Below, in pieces: positions 16,922-24,190 of a DNA stretch of 64,000 bases. The stretch covers positions 335,243 through 399,242 of the forward strand of contig NZ_SMZP01000007.1 in assembly GCF_013181195.1 (NCBI RefSeq). The letters run 5' to 3'. Under the pieces are notes generated by a model, which was not told the origin of the DNA, searched no databases, and saw nothing but the letters and a program-made list of their open reading frames with translations. Source of the DNA: Caulobacter sp. RHG1 (GTDB lineage: Bacteria > Pseudomonadota > Alphaproteobacteria > Caulobacterales > Caulobacteraceae). Both the position numbers and the translations under genes were made by a program. Each line of letters opens with the position of its first letter. Positions within the stretch are counted from its first letter, which is position 1.

Positions 16922-17340
16922 GTCTTGTCGAGCAGAGACAGCGTACTCTTCTCCATAGCGTCCAGGTTCTCCAGGACATTGAGATTGGCCTCGTACGACC
17001 GCATCGCCTGCTTCATGTCCAGGGACTCGGCCAGGCCATTGACGTTGGGGGTCAGGACGTAACCGGCCGCGTTCGCAGCTGGATGGCCCGGTTCATAGGC
17101 CTTGGAAAAGGGCGACGGGTCAGGCCGCACGCGGCTCATCTCCACACCCTGGCCATCGCCGAGATCCTTGACCTCGAAGACCGGGATCTGACGCCGATAG
17201 GGTTCAGACCCCGGTGTCGATCCCGTCGAATTGGCGTTGGCTATGTTCTCGGCGATCACCCGCATGCGTCCCTGTTGGGCGCGCAAGGCCGAGGCGGCGA
17301 TCGCAGCCCCGCCCCCGTCCCCATGACCAATCTTGCTCAT
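16918..17340 (-). CDS. flgC: Flagellar basal-body rod protein FlgC (orphan)
   Basis: A 140-residue rod protein, the normal FlgC length. It has the N-terminal ALRAQQGRMRVIAENIANAN motif (FlgC/B-type rod signature) and the C-terminal EANLNVLENLDAMEKSTLSL coiled-coil typical of axial proteins. The ATG at 17340 is preferred over the one at 17343 because it sits five bases from AGGAGG. No flgB, fliE or other rod gene is nearby; the gene lies between cueR (overlapping stop codons) and an unnamed secreted-protein gene that has an ECF-type promoter motif. This is either a spare copy of a chromosomal gene or one recruited to the metal-responsive unit. Confidence 0.9.
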   Translation of the reverse strand: MSKIGHGDGGGAAIAASALRAQQGRMRVIAENIANANSTGSTPGSEPYRRQIPVFEVKDLGDGQGVEMSRVRPDPSPFSKAYEPGHPAANAAGYVLTPNVNGLAESLDMKQAMRSYEANLNVLENLDAMEKSTLSLLDKT

Positions 17341-17440
17341 CATCACCTCCTGGCGGTGGACTGGCGTCAGGCCTTTGCAGCCGGCGACGACACGGTTGAG
17401 GGGGCCCCGCCGATCGACGGCCGCAGCGCTCTGGGCAGGG

Positions 17441-17920
17441 TCATGGCCAGGACCTCGGCTCAGCCGAATGGTCGATGGCGCTGTAACGAACTTCCAGCCT
17501 GGCGACGGCCACGCCCGAGACGTTCTTGAGCAGTACGTCGTAGCGCGCCGGCTGGGCGTCCTTGCCCGGCGGCAGCAGGCCGCTCCAGTGGGTGACGGCC
17601 CTGGCGATGATCGCGCCGCCGTCATCGAAGGCGATGACATCCAGATGCGCCGCTAGCGGCGGCGCGGCGGCATGGATGCTGCTGGTGACCTTGCCCAGCA
17701 CCCAAAGCCCCTTCGGCGTGGACAGGGTGGTTGTCGTCAGAATGGTGACCGGCGGCGCGTCCAGGCGGTCGATATGCAGGGGTTCTTGAGCCGCGGCCAA
17801 GACTGGAACGAGTTGGGCCAGGGCAGAGCTGAGCATCAGGATCGCCCCGGCGGCGACCAAGGCGGCATTGGGCGGCAGATCGCCTCTCGAGGCGGATGGG
17901 CGCTTCCAAAGCCGAGCCAT
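17441..17920 (-). CDS. Unnamed secreted or membrane-anchored protein, family also found in the czc operon
   Basis: A 159-residue protein with a basic N-terminus and hydrophobic segment (AALVAAGAILMLSSALAQLV, about residues 20-40), then a soluble domain. I do not recognise a named family. The soluble part aligns along its length with the protein at 41526-41942: both have G-L-W-V-x-G, P-P-x-x-AHLD near the middle, R-Y about 30 residues later and R-L-x-VRY at the end. The ATG at 17920 begins MARLWKRP; the promoter-like motif at 18008-18034 lies upstream and flgC follows 100 bases downstream. A periplasmic role in metal stress is inferred from context only. Confidence 0.7.
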   Translation of the reverse strand: MARLWKRPSASRGDLPPNAALVAAGAILMLSSALAQLVPVLAAAQEPLHIDRLDAPPVTILTTTTLSTPKGLWVLGKVTSSIHAAAPPLAAHLDVIAFDDGGAIIARAVTHWSGLLPPGKDAQPARYDVLLKNVSGVAVARLEVRYSAIDHSAEPRSWP

Positions 17921-18007
17921 GATCCAGCCTCCCTCAAGCTTCCCCATGCGCGTCGAACCGCGGGCCACAACCCGGCACAACGCCGAGACCGAGGGCCATC
18001 GACTCTG

Positions 18008-18034
18008 TGTACGCAGCCCAGAGCGTTCCCCCTC
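18008..18034 (-). promoter_or_regulatory. ECF-type promoter motif upstream of the 17441-17920 gene (and flgC)
   Basis: On the minus strand, GAGGGG (18029-18034), 15 bases, CGTACA (18008-18013), about 90 bases before the start at 17920. Confidence 0.6.
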
Positions 18035-18057
18035 GCTCATCCCCCGTGCGCTGAGGG

Positions 18058-18966
18058 TCAGGTCAAATCGACGGCCCGCTCACGCAGGGCGTTGTGGATG
18101 GCGGTCGCGGCGATCGCCGCCTCGCCGACGGCGACGCTGATCTGGTTGAGCCCGCGCACCACGTCGCCGGCCGCATAAAGTCCCGGGCGTGACAGCCTTT
18201 GATGCCCGTCGACGATCGCGCAACCGCCCGCGTCCAGGGCCAGGTCCAGCGACGCCAAGAGCCTTGTCTGAGGGTCGACGCCGAGCGCGCCGTAGACCGC
18301 GTCGAAAGGATCAAGGTCGCGGCCTTGGGGATCGCTGGCCCAAACCGCGCCGCCGGCGAAGCGCAGGGACCCCTGCCGCGTGGCCTCGACTGCCACGCCA
18401 GCTTGGCGCAAGTCGACCGCCATCGCCGCGGAGAGGTCGCCACCGTCGCTAAGCAAGGTGACCGAGGGGCTGTAGCGTCGCAGAAACAGCGCTTCGCGGG
18501 CGGCATGATCACCGTCGCCGATCACCGCGACGCGTTTGTTGATTGCCTCAAAGCCGTCGCAGATTGGACAGAACCGTAAGACCCCTTGTTGAAGCGCCGC
18601 CTGAGCGTCGAGCAGCTGGGGCCAGCGGTCGCGCACCCCGGTGGCGAGCAGCACAGTGCGCGCGTGGACCAGCCGCCCCTTGAAGATGACCCGCCAGTCG
18701 TGCCCATCGGCCTCCAGTCCGAGAACCTCACCGCCCCATTCGGGCTTTCCGTAGGGCAGCATCTGGCGTTGCAGCCGCCGCAGCAGGTCGAGCCCGCCGA
18801 TCCCCTCGGGAAAACCCGGATAGTTGTGACTGCGCGGGATCATCGTCGCGCGGCTGTCGCCACGCTCGGCGATCAGCACCGAACGCCGAAACCGGAGGAG
18901 ATAGAGCGCGGCGACCAGGCCGGCGGGGCCAGCGCCGATGATCACGCAGTCGATGGGCTCGGACAT
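18058..18966 (-). CDS. Thioredoxin-reductase-like FAD oxidoreductase
   Basis: A 302-residue NAD(P)/FAD-dependent pyridine-nucleotide disulfide oxidoreductase of thioredoxin-reductase size. The FAD-binding VIIGAGPAGLVAALYL is at residues 8-23, the redox CPIC at 133-136, a second Rossmann motif (VAVIGDGDHAAREALFL) follows, and a C-terminal GLYAAGDVVRGLNQISVAVG binds FAD. The partner may be a thioredoxin-like protein or a low-molecular-weight thiol; none is encoded beside it. A GAGGGC-N15-CGTATA motif about 70 bases upstream puts it in the same putative regulon as the copper genes, which makes sense for repair of copper-induced thiol oxidation. The start at 18966 is set by the Rossmann fold. Confidence 0.87.
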   Translation of the reverse strand: MSEPIDCVIIGAGPAGLVAALYLLRFRRSVLIAERGDSRATMIPRSHNYPGFPEGIGGLDLLRRLQRQMLPYGKPEWGGEVLGLEADGHDWRVIFKGRLVHARTVLLATGVRDRWPQLLDAQAALQQGVLRFCPICDGFEAINKRVAVIGDGDHAAREALFLRRYSPSVTLLSDGGDLSAAMAVDLRQAGVAVEATRQGSLRFAGGAVWASDPQGRDLDPFDAVYGALGVDPQTRLLASLDLALDAGGCAIVDGHQRLSRPGLYAAGDVVRGLNQISVAVGEAAIAATAIHNALRERAVDLT

Positions 18967-19032
18967 CAGGCCTCCATGCGGGTCAGGCGTCAGGATCAGG
19001 CGGGACGGCGCGAGCGCGGCGTCCGCGCTGGA

Positions 19033-19059
19033 TATACGCGGCCGCCACCCGACGCCCTC
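19033..19059 (-). promoter_or_regulatory. ECF-type promoter motif upstream of the thioredoxin-reductase-like gene
   Basis: On the minus strand, GAGGGC (19054-19059), 15 bases, CGTATA (19033-19038), about 70 bases before the ATG at 18966. Confidence 0.6.
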
Positions 19060-19173
19060 GCGCAGGCCAGGGCACAACGCGGACGCGCGGAATGGGTCTG
19101 GCGCCCGTGGGTCCGAAGCGCTTTGCTGGCCAAGTGTCGCCATGTCGATTCCTGGCGGCCAGGAGGGGCCCGA

Positions 19174-20433
19174 GTGTCGGATGCTTTAATGCGGGAGCTG
19201 TTGAGCCGCTGGCGGGACGATCCGCGTGGCGCCTATCGCGGCTGGTTTCTGTGGGAAGACCGGTTGAAGAACTTCAGGTCGATCCGGCGCGGCGTCCAGC
19301 AGGTCGCCGCCGAGATCGAGACCAACCGGTTCGGCGTGACCTATCGCGGCTCCTCGCTGGAGACCGTCGTCCACTCGATCGCCGAGCAACGGCAGGTGTT
19401 CAAGGGCGCCGATCACGCATTCCTGTGGAAGCCCAAGCTGCGTATCCCTGACATCTATGAGAACCCCGATAACCAGCGGGCCTTTGGCCGCTTGCTGGAC
19501 GCCTGCGTCTGCTGCGACACTGAAGAGCATGTGCTGGCGGAAATCCACCGCATCGACGCGCTCAAGATCAAGGGCCTGGGACCGGCGGTCGCCAACATCC
19601 TATATTTCCTGCACCCGACCATCGCCCCGCCGTTCAACACCGCCATTGTCCGGGGCTACAACGCCCTGACCGGGGCCAATGTGAAGCTAGGCCGCTGGGA
19701 CCAGTATCTGGCCATGCGCCAGGGCCTGATCGCCTTCAACCAACGCCATCGCGACCTGCTGTCCAATGACCTGGGCGCGGTGGCCGCGTTCTGCTTCGAC
19801 CTGGGCATGGGCCTCTACGCGCCGCCACCGCGCGCCGACGACGAGGCGGCCCGTCAAGCCTTCGTCGCCGACTTGGCCAAGGTCCGCTCGCAAGCCGCCA
19901 AGCCCACGCCGGCCGAATCCGACGACCGGACCCATACCCAGATCCAGGGCTGGCTGCGCGATCTGGGGCTAGCGCTGGGCTATCAGGTCTGGATCGCCCA
20001 GAACGACCGTGGCCGCCCCTACGGCCCGGGCCGTCTGGGCGACCACTGCCTGCCCAGGCTGCCGGCCGTCCTCGACGCTCGTCCGGGAGCCGAGGCCGTG
20101 CGCCTAATCGACGTCCTGTGGCTGGACACGGCCGGTGCGATCGTCGCGCCGTTCGAAGTCGAGCACACCACCTCGATCTATTCGGGCATCGTGCGGATGC
20201 TGGATCTGGCGCTAGGCGGAGAAACCACCGGGTTGCACAGCCTCTTCTTGGTCGCGCCCGACAAACGCGAGGCCGATGTCCGCGCCCAGATCGCCCGCCC
20301 CGCCTTCAGCCGCATTGCAGACCTCAGCGTTCGCTATCTTCCCTATAGCGCCCTGGAAAAGCACCGCGACGCCATCGGCCAGTTCGGGGCCGGCGTCGCG
20401 GCGCTGGAGAAGGTGTCCCACCGGCTTACCTGA
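19174..20433 (+). CDS. Helix-hairpin-helix plus nuclease-fold-like protein
   Basis: A 419-residue protein of uncertain function. The N-terminal half contains a helix-hairpin-helix-like stretch (ALKIKGLGPAVANILYFL, about residues 130-147), usual in DNA-binding proteins. The C-terminal part (about 250-410) has RLIDVLWL followed by APFEVEHTTSIYSGIVRM, reminiscent of a PD-(D/E)xK endonuclease core although the usual lysine is not obvious. A restriction-like or repair nuclease is possible. GTG at 19174 is chosen because AGGAGG lies five to seven bases upstream; ATG at 19189 is the alternative. The 3' end overlaps the convergent sigma gene by eight bases. No methylase is adjacent. Confidence 0.6.
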   Translation: MSDALMRELLSRWRDDPRGAYRGWFLWEDRLKNFRSIRRGVQQVAAEIETNRFGVTYRGSSLETVVHSIAEQRQVFKGADHAFLWKPKLRIPDIYENPDNQRAFGRLLDACVCCDTEEHVLAEIHRIDALKIKGLGPAVANILYFLHPTIAPPFNTAIVRGYNALTGANVKLGRWDQYLAMRQGLIAFNQRHRDLLSNDLGAVAAFCFDLGMGLYAPPPRADDEAARQAFVADLAKVRSQAAKPTPAESDDRTHTQIQGWLRDLGLALGYQVWIAQNDRGRPYGPGRLGDHCLPRLPAVLDARPGAEAVRLIDVLWLDTAGAIVAPFEVEHTTSIYSGIVRMLDLALGGETTGLHSLFLVAPDKREADVRAQIARPAFSRIADLSVRYLPYSALEKHRDAIGQFGAGVAALEKVSHRLT

Positions 20434-21007
20434 CCGACGGGTTCAGGTCTGGAGCCAGGTCCTTGGTCAGCAGCTTTCGCGCCCGGTAGACCCGGGTCTC
20501 GACCGTCTTGACCGAGACCCGCAGAACATCGGCGGCTTCCTGTTGGCTCATGCCCTCGAAGGCGGTCAACAAAAGCGCCGCTTTCAGCGGCGCGGGGAGC
20601 CGGGCGATGGCCCGGCCCAGGCGCGCAGCCGCCTCCTCCTGCAGCACGCAGGTTTCGGCGCTGTCGGCCGGATCGGGCGTGGCCAAGGCCTCGGCGTCAT
20701 CCAGTCCGCGCGTCCCGAAGAACAGGCGGCGCACCATCATCCGCCGCCCGCGATCACGGGCCTTGTTGATTGCGATGGTGCGCAACCAGGCGCCGAACGA
20801 GCGGTTCGGATCGTAGCGCTTCAACGCGCCCCAGGCGGCGATGAAGGCCTCATGCACCGCCTCATAGGCTTCGTCGGCGTCGTCGGTATAGCGGCGCAGC
20901 AACCGGTAGAGCCGATCCTTGTGACGACGGACCAGCGTCGCGAAGGCCTGTTCATCACCGGCCGCCGCCCGCTCGGCGAGCACATTGTCGGACGGTTGGC
21001 TGTCCAC
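20426..21007 (-). CDS. ECF sigma factor of a CnrYXH-like module (copy 2)
   Basis: A 193-residue ECF sigma factor paralogous to 12011-12583. Region 2 includes AYEAVHEAFIAAWGALKRYD and FGAWLRTIAINKARDRG; region 4 includes EGMSQQEAADVLRVSVKTVE. It begins with GTG two bases after the sensor stop, keeping the anti-sigma, sensor, sigma order. The two copies differ enough (for example in the 80-125 linker) to be old paralogues rather than a recent duplication, so they may respond to different metals or cross-activate one promoter class. Confidence 0.9.
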   Translation of the reverse strand: MDSQPSDNVLAERAAAGDEQAFATLVRRHKDRLYRLLRRYTDDADEAYEAVHEAFIAAWGALKRYDPNRSFGAWLRTIAINKARDRGRRMMVRRLFFGTRGLDDAEALATPDPADSAETCVLQEEAAARLGRAIARLPAPLKAALLLTAFEGMSQQEAADVLRVSVKTVETRVYRARKLLTKDLAPDLNPSVR

Positions 21008-21009
21008 AA

Positions 21010-21447
21010 TCAGCGCATATTTTCGGTCAGGGAACGCACGACGGCCTGATCGAACCGGGCGGCCTGCTGCGGTGTCAGCACCCGGCGCATCACCACCGTG
21101 TGGACGATGGTCTCCTTCTGCAGCGCGCCCATGGCCCCATGCACACGATCGATCGCTCGTTGCACCTCGGGGGTGTAGGCGTGAGTCTCCTGAATGGCCT
21201 GGGCGAGCTCGATATTGGCCGTCCGCATTTCAGCTTCCAGGCCCAGCCGGCGGGTCTCGTGATCACGCTCGATGTCGGCGATACGTTTCTTCTGCTCGGC
21301 GCTGAGCCGCAGGCCGTGATGGACAAGCTCGTGGAGCGCTGGCCGCCGCGCGCCCTCGGTGATCAGCCGCGCGCCGGTCCATACGCCCAGAACGGCGACG
21401 ATCAACGACAGGCACAGAGTGAGCGCCGTGCTGCGGACCATGCCCAC
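21010..21447 (-). CDS. CnrX-like periplasmic metal sensor (copy 2)
   Basis: A 145-residue paralogue of 12580-13023 with one N-terminal membrane helix and a periplasmic helical sensor domain. It keeps the CnrX-type ligands H-x3-H (HELVHHGLRLS) and H-x3-M (VHTVVMRRVLTPQQ). GTG at 21447 is preferred over ATG at 21441 because the GGAGGGG site is at better spacing, and it overlaps the CnrY-like stop by one base. It probably relays periplasmic metal excess to the membrane anti-sigma factor. Confidence 0.85.
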   Translation of the reverse strand: MGMVRSTALTLCLSLIVAVLGVWTGARLITEGARRPALHELVHHGLRLSAEQKKRIADIERDHETRRLGLEAEMRTANIELAQAIQETHAYTPEVQRAIDRVHGAMGALQKETIVHTVVMRRVLTPQQAARFDQAVVRSLTENMR

Positions 21448-21737
21448 TAGCGCCCCTCCAACAGGCTGGACGGCGCCAAGCGCGCGGCACTGGCGAACAA
21501 GCCGTAGTCGCGCTGGGGATTGACCGTGGACGCGGCCAAGGCGCTGCCTGCGGTCAGGCCCATGGCCAAGGCCAGCACCACCGAAGCGATCTGCACGGGC
21601 GCCATGGCCGCCTGGACCAGAGCCTCACGGCGCTGCGCCGCTATGCCCCGGCTGATCTCGGCTTCCAGGCCGTCGAGGGATCTGTCAGCTGACCGGGCCG
21701 CAAGGCGCCTCATCAGCTCATCCAAAGGCTCGGTCAT
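21447..21737 (-). CDS. CnrY-like small membrane anti-sigma factor (copy 2)
   Basis: A 96-residue protein of the same length and layout as the copy-1 anti-sigma: cytosolic N-terminus (MTEPLDELMRRLAARSADRS), single membrane helix near residues 42-66, short periplasmic tail ending RLAPSSLLEGR. First gene of the second YXH operon. A CAGGGG-N16-CGTATC motif lies upstream, a slightly divergent form of the window's common promoter motif. Confidence 0.78.
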   Translation of the reverse strand: MTEPLDELMRRLAARSADRSLDGLEAEISRGIAAQRREALVQAAMAPVQIASVVLALAMGLTAGSALAASTVNPQRDYGLFASAARLAPSSLLEGR

Positions 21738-21767
21738 GTGCGGGGTCCTTCAAGCTCACCCAAATCG

Positions 21768-21795
21768 GATACGCATCGGCGCGGCCTTTCCCCTG
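21768..21795 (-). promoter_or_regulatory. ECF-type promoter motif of CnrYXH module 2
   Basis: On the minus strand, CAGGGG (21790-21795), 16 bases, CGTATC (21768-21773), about 30 bases before the ATG at 21737. It is the most divergent of the eleven sites. Confidence 0.5.
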
Positions 21796-21848
21796 CAACG
21801 CTTGCGCGATGGGCGGAATCAGTCAGCGCCTGAGGGAGCCGATCGCGG

Positions 21849-22319
21849 CTAGCGAGGCCTGGGCTGGGCCGGCGGCTGAGACGCCGCCGCCGTTCCAGGG
21901 GGCGGCGCCAGACGTCCGACGACCTTGAAGATGATGCTGCCGGCGATGGGTTGGACCTCGCCGGGAATCTTGGCGGTGAACCTCAGCGCCCAGGTCCCGT
22001 CGGTCGGCAGATCAGCCCGAAAACTGTAGATTCCGTAGTCGAGACTGGGCGCAAAGAAGGCGGGCAAGGCCCCGCCGATCTGGCCTTCGGGCGAAAGATC
22101 GACTTGCAGGTTGCTAAACTGGACCTGCGGCACGAGGCGATTGTCCAACCGCCAGACCCGCACCTGCAACGGCACGGCAACGCCGCGGACCACCACCGAG
22201 GCGATCGGCTCGAAGCGATAATCTGTCGGCGCGGCCTGGCCCGCCGCCGGCCACAGCGCCAGGACAGCCAGGGCAGCTAGGCATGCGATCCGCCAGATCA
22301 GCCGTCTTTGCGGTCTCAT
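21849..22319 (-). CDS. Secreted FixH/YtkA-like protein
   Basis: A 156-residue protein with a signal peptide (about residues 1-29, ending AAGQA) and one beta-rich domain resembling FixH/YtkA-like immunoglobulin-type folds (VPLQVRVWRLDN, YGIYSFRADLPTDGTWALRF). Such domains appear beside copper genes and may bind metal or act in periplasmic assembly; the function here is unknown. The start at 22319 is chosen for its signal peptide and lies just downstream of the GAGGGG-N15-CGTAAT motif. It is divergent from the acyltransferase-DUF411-glycosyltransferase operon. Confidence 0.68.
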   Translation of the reverse strand: MRPQRRLIWRIACLAALAVLALWPAAGQAAPTDYRFEPIASVVVRGVAVPLQVRVWRLDNRLVPQVQFSNLQVDLSPEGQIGGALPAFFAPSLDYGIYSFRADLPTDGTWALRFTAKIPGEVQPIAGSIIFKVVGRLAPPPGTAAASQPPAQPRPR

Positions 22320-22368
22320 CGTCGAAGTCCCGCCTCGCGGCGTATCGCCCATCGACCGCCTGAAGGGA

Positions 22369-22395
22369 TTACGCAGGCCCCGCGCCCGCCCCTCA
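22369..22395 (-). promoter_or_regulatory. ECF-type promoter motif upstream of the FixH-like gene
   Basis: On the minus strand, GAGGGG (22390-22395), 15 bases, CGTAAT (22369-22374), then CCC, 50 bases before the ATG. The CTGCGTAATCCC portion is identical to that at the copA promoter. Confidence 0.62.
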
Positions 22396-22455
22396 CAGCC
22401 GCGCACGGCCGATCATCCAATCGCGACCCTGCTCATCACGTCGCATGGCCCATTT

Positions 22456-22483
22456 GAGGGCTGCCCCCACCCCGGCGCGTATA
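22456..22483 (+). promoter_or_regulatory. ECF-type promoter motif upstream of the acyltransferase-DUF411-glycosyltransferase operon
   Basis: GAGGGC (22456-22461), 16 bases, CGTATA (22478-22483), 25 bases before the ATG at 22509. It is divergent from the motif at 22369-22395, so the two genes share a regulatory region. Confidence 0.57.
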
Positions 22484-22508
22484 TCGGCCAAGGATCGAGC
22501 GGGGTCAG

Positions 22509-23681
22509 ATGCGTCAGAACAAGTCAAAGACAGCTCGCGGGATCGCTGATACGGCTTTTCCCGCCTCTCTGCCGGCGCTGACTTCAGTGCGCTTCCTGCT
22601 GGCTCTTGGCGTGGTGCTCTTCCACTATCAGCTACAGTGGTCTTGGAACGCATCGGCCTGGACTGGCCTGTTCAACCGGACGCAGTATGGCGTCGACATC
22701 TTCTTCATCCTGTCGGGCTTCGTCCTGACCCACGCCTATCGCCAGCCCCTGGCCGAAGGGACGCTGGACTACCGACGCTTCCTGGTCGCCCGCATCGCGC
22801 GGATCTATCCGACCCATCTGCTGGTGCTGGCGTTCGTGCTGGTGATGGTGGGACTGGCGGTGCTGGTCGGCGCCGATTTCGACCAGAGGCTCTACAATCC
22901 CCTGGGCCTGCTCATCACGGTTTTGCTGGTTCATGCCTGGCTACCCGAGACCGTGCCCGCCGAGTGGAACGGTCCGTCCTGGTCGCTGTCGGCCGAATGG
23001 TTCGCCTATCTGGCCTTTCCTGCTTTCGCCTGGATCGGCGTGGCGCTCGCACGGCGCCCTTGGTGGCTACTGGGCCTGTCGGGCCTGATCTTTCTGGCTG
23101 CGGAGTTGAGCTACCAAGCGATGTTTGGCCAGACCGTGGTCCACGCCCAGGCCAACCTCGGCGTCCTGCGCATCGCGCCAGAATTTCTCTACGGCATCGG
23201 GCTCTATCGGCTGGGCCAAACCCTGCGCCCGACGCGGATCCAGGCCATCGTGGCGGCATGGCTGTCGGCGACGGCGCTGCTGCTGATGATGCACTTTGGG
23301 GCCGATGATCGCCTGGTGGTCGCGGCCGCCGGTCCGCTGATCCTGGCCCTGGCCCTGCTGTCGACGGCGCGCGCCGATCGCCCCGTGTCGCGGCCCTGGA
23401 TGTTGGCCGCCGGAGAAGCCTCCTATGCGCTCTATCTTCTACACATGCCTCTGTTGATTGGCTGGAAGGGTGTCGTTTCGATCCTGACGGCCCGCCCGAG
23501 CACCTATCTGCTGAGCGCCTGGGAGGTGGCCTGCCTGCTGATCCTCAGCACCGCCGCCGCGCTCGCCATCCATCACTACTTCGAAGCGCCCGTGCGCGGC
23601 CGATTGCGCAGAGAGGCCGATCGGCTTTGGCCCGCCACGAGCGCTCACGCCGCCAAGGTCGCCTCCCCCGACCCTCAGTAA
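22509..23681 (+). CDS. Acyltransferase-3 family membrane protein (paralogue)
   Basis: A 390-residue polytopic O-acyltransferase, paralogous to 7292-8395. The N-terminal catalytic region reads PALTSVRFLLALGVVLFHY, then GVDIFFILSGFVLTHAY, then WSLSAEWFAYLAFP. It starts 25 bases after an ECF-type promoter motif and is followed 12 bases downstream by a DUF411 metal-binding lipoprotein and then a glycosyltransferase, all on one strand. The operon mixes glycan modification with a metal protein, which suggests envelope remodelling during metal stress. The acceptor glycan is unknown. Confidence 0.87.
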   Translation: MRQNKSKTARGIADTAFPASLPALTSVRFLLALGVVLFHYQLQWSWNASAWTGLFNRTQYGVDIFFILSGFVLTHAYRQPLAEGTLDYRRFLVARIARIYPTHLLVLAFVLVMVGLAVLVGADFDQRLYNPLGLLITVLLVHAWLPETVPAEWNGPSWSLSAEWFAYLAFPAFAWIGVALARRPWWLLGLSGLIFLAAELSYQAMFGQTVVHAQANLGVLRIAPEFLYGIGLYRLGQTLRPTRIQAIVAAWLSATALLLMMHFGADDRLVVAAAGPLILALALLSTARADRPVSRPWMLAAGEASYALYLLHMPLLIGWKGVVSILTARPSTYLLSAWEVACLLILSTAAALAIHHYFEAPVRGRLRREADRLWPATSAHAAKVASPDPQ

Positions 23682-23693
23682 AAGAGTCCAGAT

Positions 23694-24167
23694 ATGCCCA
23701 AGTTCGCTTTCCAGCCCGACCGTCGGGCGCTGCTCGCCACAAGTGCCGCCTTGCTTCTCGCCGGCTGCGCCCAGGCCGCGCCGCCAGGACAGTTCGTTCT
23801 CTACAAGACCCCGACCTGCGGCTGCTGCACGGCCTGGATGAAGCAGATGGAGCAAGCCGGCTTCAAGGCCACGGTGATGGAGATGGACGATCTCCATCCG
23901 GTCCAGACACGCTACGGGATAACGCCCCAGCTAGCCTCGTGCCACACCGGCGTCATCGACGGCTTCGTGTTTGAGGGCCATGTGCCGCCGGCCGACATCG
24001 CGCGCTTCCTCAAGGAAAGGCCCAAGGGTCTGGGCCTGACGGTTCCGGGCATGCCGATCGGCTCGCCGGGCATGGAAATGCCCGGCGGCCAGCGCGATCC
24101 GTTCGACACCCTGCTGGTGCTGGATCGCGCCGGCAAGACGGCGGTCTTCGCTCGGCACCGGGCCTAG
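23694..24167 (+). CDS. DUF411 metal-binding lipoprotein
   Basis: A 157-residue exported protein of the DUF411 family, common in copper-resistance loci. An arginine-rich start (DRRALLATSAA) and a lipobox ending LLAGC (Cys25) suggest a lipoprotein. The family motif TPTCGCC (residues 40-45) supplies three cysteines, LASCHTGVIDGF another Cys-His pair, and the C-terminal VPGMPIGSPGMEMPGG is methionine-rich. The protein probably binds Cu(I) in the periplasm. It is sandwiched between an acyltransferase and a glycosyltransferase with gaps of 12 and 23 bases, an unusual operon partner set. Confidence 0.88.
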   Translation: MPKFAFQPDRRALLATSAALLLAGCAQAAPPGQFVLYKTPTCGCCTAWMKQMEQAGFKATVMEMDDLHPVQTRYGITPQLASCHTGVIDGFVFEGHVPPADIARFLKERPKGLGLTVPGMPIGSPGMEMPGGQRDPFDTLLVLDRAGKTAVFARHRA

Positions 24168-24190
24168 CTCGGTCTTTGGGGGGGGCGAAC

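Noticed and set aside
16918..17340. FlgB rather than FlgC
   Set aside because: Length of 140 residues and both end motifs fit FlgC; FlgB has a different middle region.
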